Shown here in pieces: positions 9,071 to 18,453 of a stretch of DNA of 64,000 nt. The notes beneath the pieces are model-generated. The model did not search any database. It was not told the DNA's origin and saw only the letters and a list, made by a program, of their open reading frames with translations. Position 1 is the stretch's first letter. The number at the start of each line of letters is the position of its first letter. A program made the translations under genes and the position numbers. The stretch comes from G963663525 sp963663525 (GTDB lineage Bacteria > Myxococcota_A > SURF-8 > G963663525). The stretch is taken from NCBI GenBank assembly GCA_963663525.2, contig CAXXHC010000001.1, forward strand, positions 2,852,001 to 2,916,000. Reading direction: 5' to 3'.

Positions 9071-10588
9071 ATGAAAACCATGACACTCAGAGAATTTTCC
9101 ATGCTCGTGGTGACATTCTTATTGCTGACCGTACTGTCTGGTTGTGAAGATGCAAAAGAAACTGTGGACGGCGACTATGACGTTGAGTTGGAAGCAGATA
9201 AAGTCGGGTCATCCTTTCCTTTCCCTCCCAAGAACCCCTTTCTTGCAGACTCAGAATGGCCGATCTCACACGGCAACAGTTACGTTCAAGCTTCATCACC
9301 CCTACCGGGACCGGTCATGGCTTCTGAAGCCAACCTGCAGTTCGTTGAGTTCGATTTTCCATCCATCGTTTTGGCTTATTCTGGTATTTTTTCCGACGGT
9401 GGTCGTGTGGTTTGGGGGTCAAACCTGAGTAGTGTCTTTAAAATCGATCCGGAAGCTAACCCGTTTCAAATGATCGCCAAACTGGACAAGGACGATGGAA
9501 ACCTGGATCCTATTGTGGGTGCATACACACTGGTTGATCGGGACAATGTTTTTTTTGTGCCAACGAAAACAGGGATTCGCGCCTTTATCGACGCAGAACC
9601 AGATGATCGCCTTTCAGGAATCATTGAGCGAGATGCCTTCACTTTTTCTGACGATGAGATCCGTGGAGACCTGTTGGCCATCAATATGACTTACGACGGT
9701 ATGCTGGCCTTCGCCACATCGGAAGGCACTGTCGGTGTTCTGGCTCGCGATTTCAGCACGCATCAGACCGTCAATCTGGACGAGGGAGAGGAGATCTCGA
9801 ACTCGATCGCCATTGATGAAACCGGCGGGATCTATGTTGTGACGAGCCAGAAGATGCGCCGCATCCAGTGGACCGGCAAGCGTCTAAGCCTCAATCCGGC
9901 GGATGGTGCCTGGAGCGCTGAGTACGAAACGGGGGAGGATTTGGGCAGCGGTCGGTTGGGTCTCGGGTCCGGCAGCACTCCCTCCCTGATGGGAGTGAGC
10001 GATCAGGATAGATTCGTCGTGATTACCGATGGTCAGGAGTTGATGCACTTGGTGTTTTTCTGGCGTGATGAGATCCCACCGGATTGGCAGGCCATTGCGC
10101 CGGGAAAGGACCGGCGAATTGCGGCTGAGGCTCCGATAACCTTCGGGGATGAAGAAGCGAAGCATTCCATTTCGGAGCAGTCCGTGCTGGTTTACGGTTA
10201 TCAGGCGGTGGTTGTCAGCAACGATTACGGTGAGGACGCCGGCAGCGGCATGTGGCCCGTTCTGCAGGGTTTACCCGCCTGGGGTGTAGAGCAATTCACG
10301 TGGGATCCTGAAGCGAGGGTTCTGGAACAGAGCTGGTACAACCGGGAGGTCGGTTGCCCTAACGGTATTCCGACCATGAGTGCGGCTAGCGGTCTGTTCT
10401 ATTGCATCGGGAAGCGAGAGGATAACTGGACGCTCGAAGCGTTGGATTGGGATACCGGGGAATCGGCGTTTTTCAAAGTGATCGGCGAAGATGGAAAATA
10501 CAACAGCACGTACGCCGCCACCGAAGTTGGACACAATGGCAATATTATCACAGGAACCTTCAAAGGTGTCGTTCAATTGGGGAAGTGA
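9071..10588 (+). CDS. lipoprotein with repeated beta-strands, probably a propeller
   Basis: 505 residues. Lipoprotein signal with lipobox LSGC (Cys25), then VDGDYD, the acidic linker style seen in neighbouring lipoproteins. The body alternates short hydrophobic strands with turns (GRVVWGSNLSSVFKID, GMLAFATSEGTVGVLA, GGIYVVTSQKMRRIQW, GNIITGTFKGVVQLG), the pattern of PQQ-like or SMP-30-like beta-propellers. No catalytic motif seen. It lies 75 bp after the lipase-like gene and may be co-expressed. Role unknown; outer-membrane anchoring inferred. Confidence 0.65.
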   Translation: MKTMTLREFSMLVVTFLLLTVLSGCEDAKETVDGDYDVELEADKVGSSFPFPPKNPFLADSEWPISHGNSYVQASSPLPGPVMASEANLQFVEFDFPSIVLAYSGIFSDGGRVVWGSNLSSVFKIDPEANPFQMIAKLDKDDGNLDPIVGAYTLVDRDNVFFVPTKTGIRAFIDAEPDDRLSGIIERDAFTFSDDEIRGDLLAINMTYDGMLAFATSEGTVGVLARDFSTHQTVNLDEGEEISNSIAIDETGGIYVVTSQKMRRIQWTGKRLSLNPADGAWSAEYETGEDLGSGRLGLGSGSTPSLMGVSDQDRFVVITDGQELMHLVFFWRDEIPPDWQAIAPGKDRRIAAEAPITFGDEEAKHSISEQSVLVYGYQAVVVSNDYGEDAGSGMWPVLQGLPAWGVEQFTWDPEARVLEQSWYNREVGCPNGIPTMSAASGLFYCIGKREDNWTLEALDWDTGESAFFKVIGEDGKYNSTYAATEVGHNGNIITGTFKGVVQLGK

Positions 10589-10669
10589 AGGCGGCGACAC
10601 AAGCAAGGAGTTTTATTAGCTGCGCTGCATTTCAGCGAGCCAATATTCTTCTTGGGATGACAGGTTAAT

Positions 10670-11587
10670 ATGAAAGTAAATGAAAGCTTCGTTGAGTCAG
10701 AGGGGCACCGACTGGCTTATCTTGCTGTGAATGAGCATTTGGACGCGCAAAGCAAGCAACCGGCGATCGTGTTTATTCATGGCGTTCTTGCTTCTGTTAA
10801 TTTTTGGCTCGATTGCGTTCCGCCTAGTTTTATAGAGGGTAGACCCTGGTATGCGTTGAGTTTACCCGCTCATCATCCTTCCTCTGTGCCTGAAGACTTT
10901 GCGCCGGAGCAGGTGACTGACTCCTGGTTTTTTCGTGTAATGCATGGAGCGCTTGCCAAGCTATTTGGTAACAAAAAAGTGATTGTCGTTGGGCACTCAA
11001 CAGGAGGTTATTGCGCGCTTAACCTGGCTATACACCAGTCCCCGAACGTTCTGGGTATTGTTAGCGTTGCGGGTTTTCATAGTGGCAAATGGGGTGGTGT
11101 TGAAGGGAAGCTGGTAAAACTGGCGTCGCTGGGTAATTGGGCGAAACCTCTTTTTGTTGCTAATCTCGCACTTGCGAAACTTAGTCGTTTCATTCAACGT
11201 ATGTTTGCGAGTTTTTTGGCGAATGATAGTAGAGCCTATCGAGCCAACCCCCAGAGCCAGCGCATGCTCGACAATATTCGTCTCAACGTCATTCAGCAGG
11301 ATGCATATGCGTTGTTTTCGCTATTCAATGGGATCCATACCCTGGACATTCTCGATCAGCTCTCAGCGATCAGCATCCCCTGTTATCTTTTTGCGGGTAC
11401 ACATGATCCCGTGGTGTCGGCAAGCCAGTCTCTGGCTTTGGCGGGGGAAATTCCCAAGGCAAAAATGGTTGTCTTCCACGGCGTGGGGCACATGCCGTTT
11501 ATTGAGAGCACTGATATATACTATGATGCATTAGAGCATGCTCTGGTTGATATCGTTCAACAAGCAGAGCAGGTGGAAAGGCAGTAA
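10670..11587 (+). CDS. alpha/beta-fold hydrolase, cytoplasmic
   Basis: 305 residues, no signal peptide. HGVLASVNFW forms the oxyanion region, GHSTGG holds the nucleophile Ser110, AGTHDPVV the acidic residue, and GVGHMPFIE the catalytic His, so the triad is complete. The class covers esterases, lipases and C-C hydrolases; the substrate cannot be told. It is followed 3 bp later by the next gene, so the pair is almost surely translated from one transcript. Confidence 0.85.
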   Translation: MKVNESFVESEGHRLAYLAVNEHLDAQSKQPAIVFIHGVLASVNFWLDCVPPSFIEGRPWYALSLPAHHPSSVPEDFAPEQVTDSWFFRVMHGALAKLFGNKKVIVVGHSTGGYCALNLAIHQSPNVLGIVSVAGFHSGKWGGVEGKLVKLASLGNWAKPLFVANLALAKLSRFIQRMFASFLANDSRAYRANPQSQRMLDNIRLNVIQQDAYALFSLFNGIHTLDILDQLSAISIPCYLFAGTHDPVVSASQSLALAGEIPKAKMVVFHGVGHMPFIESTDIYYDALEHALVDIVQQAEQVERQ

Positions 11588-11590
11588 GCG

Positions 11591-12073
11591 ATGAGTTATC
11601 TCGGGTACAGAAAAGACCTCCAGCGCATTCATGAATCAGAGGTATACGGCATCGCTGTATTTGACACGGCAGCTTTACTGACCATCAGTGAAACAAAAAA
11701 GGAAAAATGGTTGGCGCTACGGGATCTGGAGGAGAAGACCCTAGAAGGCTATTTGGCCTTCATGAGGGAATCCGGACAGGAATTGACCGAGCCCAGGGGT
11801 TGGCGTACTAAAGGCATTATTGAGGGGGCTGCTTTGGGATTGTTGCCCTGGCGGCTTTCGATGAAGCTTCTTCGTGATGGTACGGTTCCTTTCCAGAAAA
11901 TATTCTTACGTTTGAAAGACAATTCTGAAAGTAACCATCTGGGATTTTTCTCCTATGTGTATGCTCACGAGAAAGCCATTGAGGCATTTGCCAGCAAAGA
12001 GCTAACTCGTGACCCAAATAGTCTGGTGGCGGTCAAAAACCTACTGGCAAGTGAACAACCCCAGTTATTGTGA
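11591..12073 (+). CDS. small helical protein, possibly ferritin-like
   Basis: 160 residues, not recognised with certainty. Predominantly helical by residue pattern. Acidic and His positions at RIHESEVYG, DLEEKTLEGY and YAHEKAIEAF recall the E and E-x2-H ligands of ferritin-like di-iron bundles, but a complete ligand set is not evident. A Gly/Leu stretch (GIIEGAALGLLPWRL) may pack at a membrane. It starts 3 bp after the hydrolase stop, so it likely acts with that enzyme. Confidence 0.6.
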   Translation: MSYLGYRKDLQRIHESEVYGIAVFDTAALLTISETKKEKWLALRDLEEKTLEGYLAFMRESGQELTEPRGWRTKGIIEGAALGLLPWRLSMKLLRDGTVPFQKIFLRLKDNSESNHLGFFSYVYAHEKAIEAFASKELTRDPNSLVAVKNLLASEQPQLL

Positions 12074-12261
12074 GAGACCAGACCCAGTTTGATATGATTG
12101 CATATCGGTAGGTTACGAGAGCAATATCAGTTCGCACATGCGGCATTATTCCCAATTGTAAACGGCGCTCGAAAATCGCGGCGGGTGGCGGGGCGGTTGA
12201 AAAGTGCGGCGGTGACCATCGACTCGTGCTAGGTTATTCCTAGCTGTGAAATGGAGATATC

Positions 12262-13911
12262 GTGTTCAGTCTGGATAGTAAAACCGTATTGATATTGTAT
12301 GCCAGCATTCTGCTTTTTCTTCTTTCCTCCAGCGTGAGTCTCCCGGTTTACGCCGAGGTTATCGGCAACGTTGTCCTGATCGAGGATAGCGACGGCTCGA
12401 TTCACGCGGATATGATTACGCATGGCATCCAGATGCGCGCCGCCTGCGCCTTCTATCGGGAAATACCGGACAGCTACGACGCTCTCTTCATCTACACCAC
12501 ACGCTCCCTGGGCATGCTCGCTAATGTCGCCAGCGGCTTTCCGGTGTACTCACCCAGTCTCGGTACTGGGCTGGAAATGGGAGACTCTCGAGCCCAATTC
12601 TGTAGTACACGGCTGCGTCACGCCGTTAAAATGGGCAGTCTGAATTATATAACCGACGACCCGGATGCTACATATTCAGGCATCTTCGGATTTACTTTAT
12701 CCACCGTAGAGTTGATGGGGCACGAGTTCGGTCACCAGTGGCTGGCCAACGCCAGTTTCGATCTGAACGATGGAAATGGAACACAATGCCTGTTGCGGGC
12801 ATACACTGGCAATGGAGGTGGATCGACGACGAGTGAGACCTGTAACGGTCATCCGGCGGAGGATTTCAATCGCCACTGGTCCATTTACCTGAATCAACCT
12901 TCGGTGATGTACGCAAACACTATTGAACAGATCGAGGATACGCGCTTTCGCCTGACGCGTGAACCATTGAAATATGGAGAGCTCGACCAATACCTGATGG
13001 GGCTACGTTTGGTGGACGAAGTCCGCCCCACCTTCGTTGTCAAAACACCGTACCTGAGCGATACCGATGGATTCCCGGTGGCGCAAGGAAGCGAGCGTAC
13101 GGTGGAAGGCGAGCGGGTGGATGTGAGCATTGAGGATATTATTCGTGTTTTAGGTGATCGTGATCCGCCTTTGGAGCAGTGTCATTGGAAAGCAGCCTTC
13201 GTGATCGTATATGATCCGGGGCAACGGCCAACACCGAATCAGATAGAACTGGTAAACAGCTATCGCGGCTGGTGGGAGGAGTGGTACGCCTGGGCAACTG
13301 ATGGCCGTGGATCCTTCGACACACGCTTGGATGGTTGCGGCACGGGGACGGAAACCTGCCCGGGTGAGGTATCGGAACAATGTGGTTCGTTGCCGGATGG
13401 TGACACAGACGAAGAAAGCGATTGCATCTTCAATGATTTTCGCTGTGCAGGGTCCGGCTCGGTCGAGATCTGTAACACACAGGGTGAATGGCAGTTTCTG
13501 ATGGATTGTGAACCCGGAACACATTGCCTGGATGGCGAATGTGTTCCGTCTGAGGATGGAGATATCTCGGAACCGGACGGTGATGAAAGCCTGATAGATG
13601 GCGATGATGTATCGACCGACGGTGATCAAGTGGCTCCCGACGGAGACGAAGCGTATCCGGATGGAGATGTCCAGCCAGCGGATGATGATACGGTATACCC
13701 CGATGGTGACTCCCTTCCAGATGGGGAAAACAATTCCGATGCAGGTGATAGCGCTTCCGGAGCCGGAGGTGGTTGCAGTCAGGTGGAAATGAATTGGCCT
13801 ACTGTCACCTCAATAACTATGATGATGCTCCTTTGGGTAATCCGGCGGAGACGGAGCCTTCGCGCTTCTTCTCTTACTTGGTTCTGTCGATTCGGAGTGT
13901 ATTCGAAGTGA
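12262..13911 (+). CDS. secreted zinc metalloprotease with acidic repeats and C-terminal sorting-like tail
   Basis: 549 residues from a GTG start with GGAG 6 bp upstream. An N-terminal signal peptide ends near VYAEV. The zinc motif HEFGH is at 154-158. Middle Cys-rich segments (CIFNDFRCAGSGSVEICN, CEPGTHCLDGEC) follow, then about 80 residues of repeated xDGDx units, then GGGC, a hydrophobic stretch and RRRR. That last tripartite end resembles MYXO-CTERM-type signals, in which the Cys is processed for surface anchoring. The frame runs on 19 residues past the Arg cluster, longer than usual. The substrate is unknown. Confidence 0.75.
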   Translation: MFSLDSKTVLILYASILLFLLSSSVSLPVYAEVIGNVVLIEDSDGSIHADMITHGIQMRAACAFYREIPDSYDALFIYTTRSLGMLANVASGFPVYSPSLGTGLEMGDSRAQFCSTRLRHAVKMGSLNYITDDPDATYSGIFGFTLSTVELMGHEFGHQWLANASFDLNDGNGTQCLLRAYTGNGGGSTTSETCNGHPAEDFNRHWSIYLNQPSVMYANTIEQIEDTRFRLTREPLKYGELDQYLMGLRLVDEVRPTFVVKTPYLSDTDGFPVAQGSERTVEGERVDVSIEDIIRVLGDRDPPLEQCHWKAAFVIVYDPGQRPTPNQIELVNSYRGWWEEWYAWATDGRGSFDTRLDGCGTGTETCPGEVSEQCGSLPDGDTDEESDCIFNDFRCAGSGSVEICNTQGEWQFLMDCEPGTHCLDGECVPSEDGDISEPDGDESLIDGDDVSTDGDQVAPDGDEAYPDGDVQPADDDTVYPDGDSLPDGENNSDAGDSASGAGGGCSQVEMNWPTVTSITMMMLLWVIRRRRSLRASSLTWFCRFGVYSK

Positions 13912-13987
13912 AAATGATCGGTTGCCCCCGCCGCGTCTGGTTTCAAGATATTGGAATCACTTCCAATTGGTGGTATGATCCCTTTCC

Positions 13988-14758
13988 ATGTTTGGTTGGT
14001 TCAAAAACAGACGGCGTCAAAAGATACGCCAGACCCCCTTTCCGCAGGAGTGGTGTGCGCATATTGAACGGAACGTGCCCTATTACAAGATGTTGCTATC
14101 CGATGAGCAGGACGAACTCAAAGGCCACATCCAGGTCTTTCTGTCGGAAAAGCGCTTTGAGGGTGTGCATGGCGTGGAGATCACGGACGAGATCCGCGTG
14201 ACCATCGCCGCACAGGCCTGCATTCTGCTTCTGAACCGGGAAACGGACTACTATCCAGGACTGAGCACGATTATCGTCTACCCTCAAGCCTACATGGCTA
14301 CGGTGAAGAGTCGTGGCCCCACCGGCTTGATTGAGGAGACGAAGGAGCTGCGGCTCGGTGAGAGCTGGCGCAGGGGCGAGGTTGTGCTGTCCTGGGATAA
14401 CGTTAAAAAGGGTGCGGCAGATGTGCAGGACGGACACAACCTGGTGTTCCATGAGTTTGCCCATCAACTGGACGCCGAGGACGGTACGGTCAACGGCGCA
14501 CCGAGACTGGAGAAGCGCTCGCAGTACATCACCTGGGCCAGGGTGCTGGGCGAGGAATACGAGAATCTCACCAAGTGTATCGAGGGCCGCTGCCCGGCAT
14601 TCATCCGACCATACGCTACCAAGAACCCTCAGGAATTCTTTGCCGTGGTGACGGAAGTGTTTTTTGAAATGCCTGACAAGCTTTCCCACTGCCACCCGGA
14701 ACTCTACGAACAGCTGAAAAGCTTTTACAAGCAAGACCCGGTGGAACGGTATCGATAA
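13988..14758 (+). CDS. mtfA: MtfA-like zinc-dependent peptidase (M90)
   Basis: 256 residues, the family's usual length. The zinc site HEFAHQLD begins at His155; a later conserved segment NPQEFFAVVTEVFFEMP supplies the third ligand region. In enterobacteria MtfA binds Mlc and affects glucose uptake; here the partner is unknown. No signal peptide. The start at ATG 13988 follows a weak ribosome site. It lies 76 bp after the metalloprotease gene on the same strand. Confidence 0.92.
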   Translation: MFGWFKNRRRQKIRQTPFPQEWCAHIERNVPYYKMLLSDEQDELKGHIQVFLSEKRFEGVHGVEITDEIRVTIAAQACILLLNRETDYYPGLSTIIVYPQAYMATVKSRGPTGLIEETKELRLGESWRRGEVVLSWDNVKKGAADVQDGHNLVFHEFAHQLDAEDGTVNGAPRLEKRSQYITWARVLGEEYENLTKCIEGRCPAFIRPYATKNPQEFFAVVTEVFFEMPDKLSHCHPELYEQLKSFYKQDPVERYR

Positions 14759-14785
14759 GGGAGTATTATATCCATGCTTTCACAA

Positions 14786-14805
14786 TAACTAACTAACTAA
14801 CTAAC
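14786..14805 (+). repeat. (TAAC)5 tetranucleotide repeat
   Basis: Five perfect TAAC units, then TAAG, 29 bp before the antiporter ATG. It lies in the probable promoter or leader, where slippage would change spacing but not frame. Confidence 0.6.
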
Positions 14806-14834
14806 TAAGTAATCATCATCGGCGGAAAAACACT

Positions 14835-16427
14835 ATGGACCCAATATACCTCACATTAGCATTTGCTTCCGGCTATGCTGTTCGGATGGTTGGCCTCCCT
14901 CCCCTCGTGGGATATCTAATCGCAGGTTTTGCCCTCAAAGAGCTAAACGTCGAAACTGGAAGCTTCCTCACCAGCGTCTCTGACTTAGGAGTCACGCTGC
15001 TTCTGTTTACCATCGGCCTTAAATTGAAAATCAGAAAGCTGATCCGTCCAGAGATTCTCGGCGGAGCGGCGGTTCACATGACAGTTGTGACCGGTTTGTT
15101 TGCCACTATCATTTGGATTTTGGGCATTCTGGGATTTAGTTTGTTCTCCGCCATTTCTTTCCAACTTGCACTACTCATCGCCTTTGCTCTTAGCTTTTCA
15201 AGCACTGTTTTCGCGGTTAAGGTGCTAGAGGAAAAAGGTGAGGGAAACTCGTTGCATGGAGTTATTTCCATTGGAATTCTGATTGTGCAAGATCTTTTTG
15301 CTGTTATCTTTTTAGTAAGTACTGCAGGTAAAATGCCTAGTCTCTGGGTTTTAACCCTCGTTCCTGCTCTTGTGGTGATGCGTCCCCTCATATTTCTTAT
15401 ATTCAAGCGAGTTAGGCATGGAGAATTGCTAGTATTATTCGGATTTTTCCTGGCACTGGTGCCAGGTGCAGAATTATTCCACCTGGTCGGGCTCAAACCT
15501 GACCTTGGTGCTCTTGTGATGGGGATGCTTATTTCATCCCACCCTCGTGCAAAAGAAATGGCTAAGTCTCTGTTGAGTTTTAAGGATCTGTTCCTAGTAG
15601 GTTTCTTTCTGTCCATTGGTCTATCGGGTATACCCACATTTGAAATTGGGATCGTTGCAATTGTCCTTGCCCTCTTCATTAACATAAAGGTGTTGATGTA
15701 TTTCATTGTCCTTACCCGCTTCAGGGTGCGCTCTAGAACCGCACTGCACACTTCTCTAACCCTGGCCAATTACAGCGAGTTCGGCTTAATCGTTGCGGCA
15801 ATAAGTGCCTCCAATGGCTGGCTTCCGGACGAATGGCTCATTGCCATTGCCCTGGCTCTGTCCATCAGCTTCGTTGTTTCGTCTCCGCTCAATACAAACG
15901 CTCACGCCATCTACGCCCGCATGCGGGCATGGCTTCATCGCTTTGAAACCACTAAAAGGCTGCCCCATGATCGCATCTTTGATATTGGCAATGCCGAAGT
16001 GTTAATCTTTGGTTTGGGTCACCTTGGCACTGCCACTTATGATCATCTTCAAAGCAGATACGGACAAAGCATGCTGGCTTTTGATTACGACGAGGATCTG
16101 GTGAAAAAGCACCGAACTGCGGGGCGCAATGTGTTTCATGATGATGCCTCTGACAGCGATTTCTGGGAACGTGTAAAAAAGAAACATTGGGGTCAGGTAA
16201 AGTTGGTACTACTATGTCTGGATGATCACCAGTCCAATCTTTTTGCTTTAGAGCGACTCAAGGCAATCAATTTTACTGGACATATAGCTGCCACCGCCCG
16301 GTTTGACGACGAGGTCCAGGAGTTGAAACGTTTGGGAGTTGATTCTGCTTACAATCTTTTCTCTGAGGCAGGTATTGGTTTTGCTGATCAGGTTTGTAAT
16401 AATACATTTGGCAAGTGCCAAACATGA
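14835..16427 (+). CDS. Kef-type monovalent cation:proton antiporter (CPA2) with RCK/TrkA-N domain
   Basis: 530 residues. The first 380 are strongly hydrophobic with 11-13 membrane segments and the CPA2 pattern (GYLIAGFALKEL, LLLFTIGLKL, ALSFSSTVFAVKVLEEKGE, GMLISSHPRAKEMAKSLLSFKDLFLVGFF). A cytosolic Rossmann domain follows (VLIFGLGHLGTATYDHL, acidic FDYDED), the NAD-binding RCK fold that gates K+ efflux. Function: K+/H+ or Na+/H+ exchange at the inner membrane, often linked to electrophile or pH stress. Fe superoxide dismutase lies downstream. No kefF/G-like partner seen. Confidence 0.9.
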   Translation: MDPIYLTLAFASGYAVRMVGLPPLVGYLIAGFALKELNVETGSFLTSVSDLGVTLLLFTIGLKLKIRKLIRPEILGGAAVHMTVVTGLFATIIWILGILGFSLFSAISFQLALLIAFALSFSSTVFAVKVLEEKGEGNSLHGVISIGILIVQDLFAVIFLVSTAGKMPSLWVLTLVPALVVMRPLIFLIFKRVRHGELLVLFGFFLALVPGAELFHLVGLKPDLGALVMGMLISSHPRAKEMAKSLLSFKDLFLVGFFLSIGLSGIPTFEIGIVAIVLALFINIKVLMYFIVLTRFRVRSRTALHTSLTLANYSEFGLIVAAISASNGWLPDEWLIAIALALSISFVVSSPLNTNAHAIYARMRAWLHRFETTKRLPHDRIFDIGNAEVLIFGLGHLGTATYDHLQSRYGQSMLAFDYDEDLVKKHRTAGRNVFHDDASDSDFWERVKKKHWGQVKLVLLCLDDHQSNLFALERLKAINFTGHIAATARFDDEVQELKRLGVDSAYNLFSEAGIGFADQVCNNTFGKCQT

Positions 16428-16659
16428 TTATCACAGAGCATTATATGGTTCTGTGCAGGTGTTCCTTTGAATGGATCCCTTCATATTGAACATGGAGCAA
16501 TGGATCCAAGAAGAAAGCTAATTAACTCGATGGAACCATGGCCGATAGAAGTAGCTATCAGGACATAATTTCAAGTATTTGCTTGCATCGCACTTCGGAA
16601 GAGATAGCATTAGGTTTGAACTCAGGAGCATGAATATTAGCTTAAAAGAGGAGGATATC

Positions 16660-17253
16660 ATGTCTTTTACATTGCCCGATCTACCATTTGAGAAGAACGC
16701 ACTTGAGCCGCATATCAGTGCCGAGACCATCGAATTCCACTATGGCAAGCATCACCAAGCCTACGTCACCAATCTCAACAACCTGACCGAAGGTAAGCCT
16801 GAAGCGGAGATGAGTTTGGAGAAAGTGATATTGGGGGCAGAGCCAGGTGGTCTACTCAACAATGCAGCCCAAGTGTGGAACCACACTTTTTACTGGAACT
16901 GTCTGTCCGGTAAAAGCGATGGTGCGCCAAGTGGTGAACTCGCTGATGCCATCAACGAAGCCTTCGGATCCTTTGAGGAATTTAAGAAGCAGTTAGCCCA
17001 AGCGGCCGTCACCCAGTTTGGAAGTGGCTGGGCCTGGTTGGTATGGGAAAATAGCAACTTGAAAATCACCCAAACCGCCAACGCCGACACGCCCATTCGC
17101 CACAACCAGACTCCGCTTCTGACGATCGACGTCTGGGAACACGCCTACTATGTGGATTACCGTAATGCCCGTCCCAAGTATGTAGACATGGTTATTGAAA
17201 ACCTGATTAACTGGAATTTCGTTGCCGAGAATTTTTCCAATCCAGACAAATAG
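16660..17253 (+). CDS. sodB: iron superoxide dismutase
   Basis: 197 residues, typical length. Converts superoxide to oxygen and peroxide. Metal ligands appear as His in HYGKHHQAYV, His in WNHTFYW, and Asp/His in DVWEHAYY; the AAQVWNH context with Gln favours the iron enzyme. The ATG at 16660 was chosen because GAGGAGG lies 5-6 bp upstream; an in-frame ATG at 16579 would add 27 residues absent from the family. Cytoplasmic (no signal peptide). It stands alone between antiporter and hydrolase genes. Confidence 0.96.
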   Translation: MSFTLPDLPFEKNALEPHISAETIEFHYGKHHQAYVTNLNNLTEGKPEAEMSLEKVILGAEPGGLLNNAAQVWNHTFYWNCLSGKSDGAPSGELADAINEAFGSFEEFKKQLAQAAVTQFGSGWAWLVWENSNLKITQTANADTPIRHNQTPLLTIDVWEHAYYVDYRNARPKYVDMVIENLINWNFVAENFSNPDK

Positions 17254-17292
17254 TGAGAGAAAGGTGACCAAGATCGATATTAGGAGGAACTC

Positions 17293-18402
17293 GTGAATCG
17301 CTCAATTATTCTTCTATGTGCAGCAGTGATCACGGTCCTGGTGTTTTTTTCATGCTCAGATGATGAAAATCCAGAAAGGCCAGTTGACGGAGACACCGAT
17401 GGCTTGGAGGGTGACCAGGAGGAAGCAGCTGTCGATGGCGACAACGATTTTCAGGAAAATGGGGATCGCGAATTTGCTGATGATCATGAAAATTGGATTC
17501 CTGATGTAACGGTCAATGGGATCTATGTTTTCAATCAGGACACCGATCAACTCACCATTGAGAAAACTGACCGGACCGTGGTCTTGGATCTTGTATTGAT
17601 GATACCAGAAATCAGTGACCCTATGCCTTTGGTAGTCTTCACACATGGCTTTTCGGCCAGTCCGGATATGTACTTGTCCTACGGCGAAAGGCTCGCGTCC
17701 TGGGGATTTTTCGTCATCATGCCGCAGATGCCGGGAAGTCTTTCAAAACCTGAAACCCATCAGGATCAAGCGGAATATCTGGCCGCTTTGTTGGACTGGG
17801 CTACCGATTCGGAAAACGTGAAGCTGTCTGGCAAAGTGGATCTGAGCCATATTGGTCTGGCAGGACACTCCATGGGCGGCAAGCTCTCATTTCTGCTCGC
17901 AAGCCAGAATCCACGTCCCAAAGCAATATTCGGGGTTGATCCGGTAGATAGCGCACCACCGATTGATTATGAACCCGAAGATTATCCTTCTGTAACACCC
18001 GAAAAGATGCCCGATATATCCATACCCTTTGTCGCTCTCGGTGAAACAGTCAATGGCGGAGAGGGTTCTCTTTCCTGCGCCCCGTCTGCCAAGAATTTCC
18101 AGCAGTACTTTGCCTATGCGGAAAGCCCAGCCATCCAAATCGACGTGCTTGGAGCTAACCACATGTCGTTTGTGGATGATCCCGATTGTGGTCTTGCTTG
18201 CGCCATCTGCCCTAAAGGCACTGACGATCCTTTCGTCACGCGCATGCTGACGCAGAAATACATGACAGCTTTCTTCCTGGCTGTTTTAAATGGCCAGACT
18301 GAACTGTATGACTATCTCATCGGTGATCGTATGCAACAGGATGTTGATGCTGGGCTGGTTGAGGTGGAGACGAAAAACGAATTCGGAGCGTCGGCAGAAT
18401 GA
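17293..18402 (+). CDS. lipoprotein alpha/beta-hydrolase, chlorophyllase/cutinase-like
   Basis: 369 residues from GTG 17293, with TAGGAGGA upstream. Lipoprotein signal with Cys21 (FFSC), followed by an acidic VDGDTDG/VDGDND linker. Hydrolase features: THGFSASPDMYL (oxyanion), GHSMGG (Ser193 nucleophile), VDPVD and GANHMSFVDD (His). The overall pattern matches the chlorophyllase / dienelactone-type polyester hydrolase group. A cysteine-rich insert (CGLACAIC) sits after the catalytic His. It is probably an outer-membrane-anchored esterase; the substrate is unknown. Confidence 0.8.
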   Translation: MNRSIILLCAAVITVLVFFSCSDDENPERPVDGDTDGLEGDQEEAAVDGDNDFQENGDREFADDHENWIPDVTVNGIYVFNQDTDQLTIEKTDRTVVLDLVLMIPEISDPMPLVVFTHGFSASPDMYLSYGERLASWGFFVIMPQMPGSLSKPETHQDQAEYLAALLDWATDSENVKLSGKVDLSHIGLAGHSMGGKLSFLLASQNPRPKAIFGVDPVDSAPPIDYEPEDYPSVTPEKMPDISIPFVALGETVNGGEGSLSCAPSAKNFQQYFAYAESPAIQIDVLGANHMSFVDDPDCGLACAICPKGTDDPFVTRMLTQKYMTAFFLAVLNGQTELYDYLIGDRMQQDVDAGLVEVETKNEFGASAE

Positions 18403-18453
18403 GGACGACACCATAGTAATACGGTGACAGTCAATCAGAAAGGTCTGATTTAG

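Noticed and set aside
14096..14734. 212-residue minus-strand frame
   Set aside because: Antisense to mtfA, which has clear zinc-site and family motifs on the plus strand.
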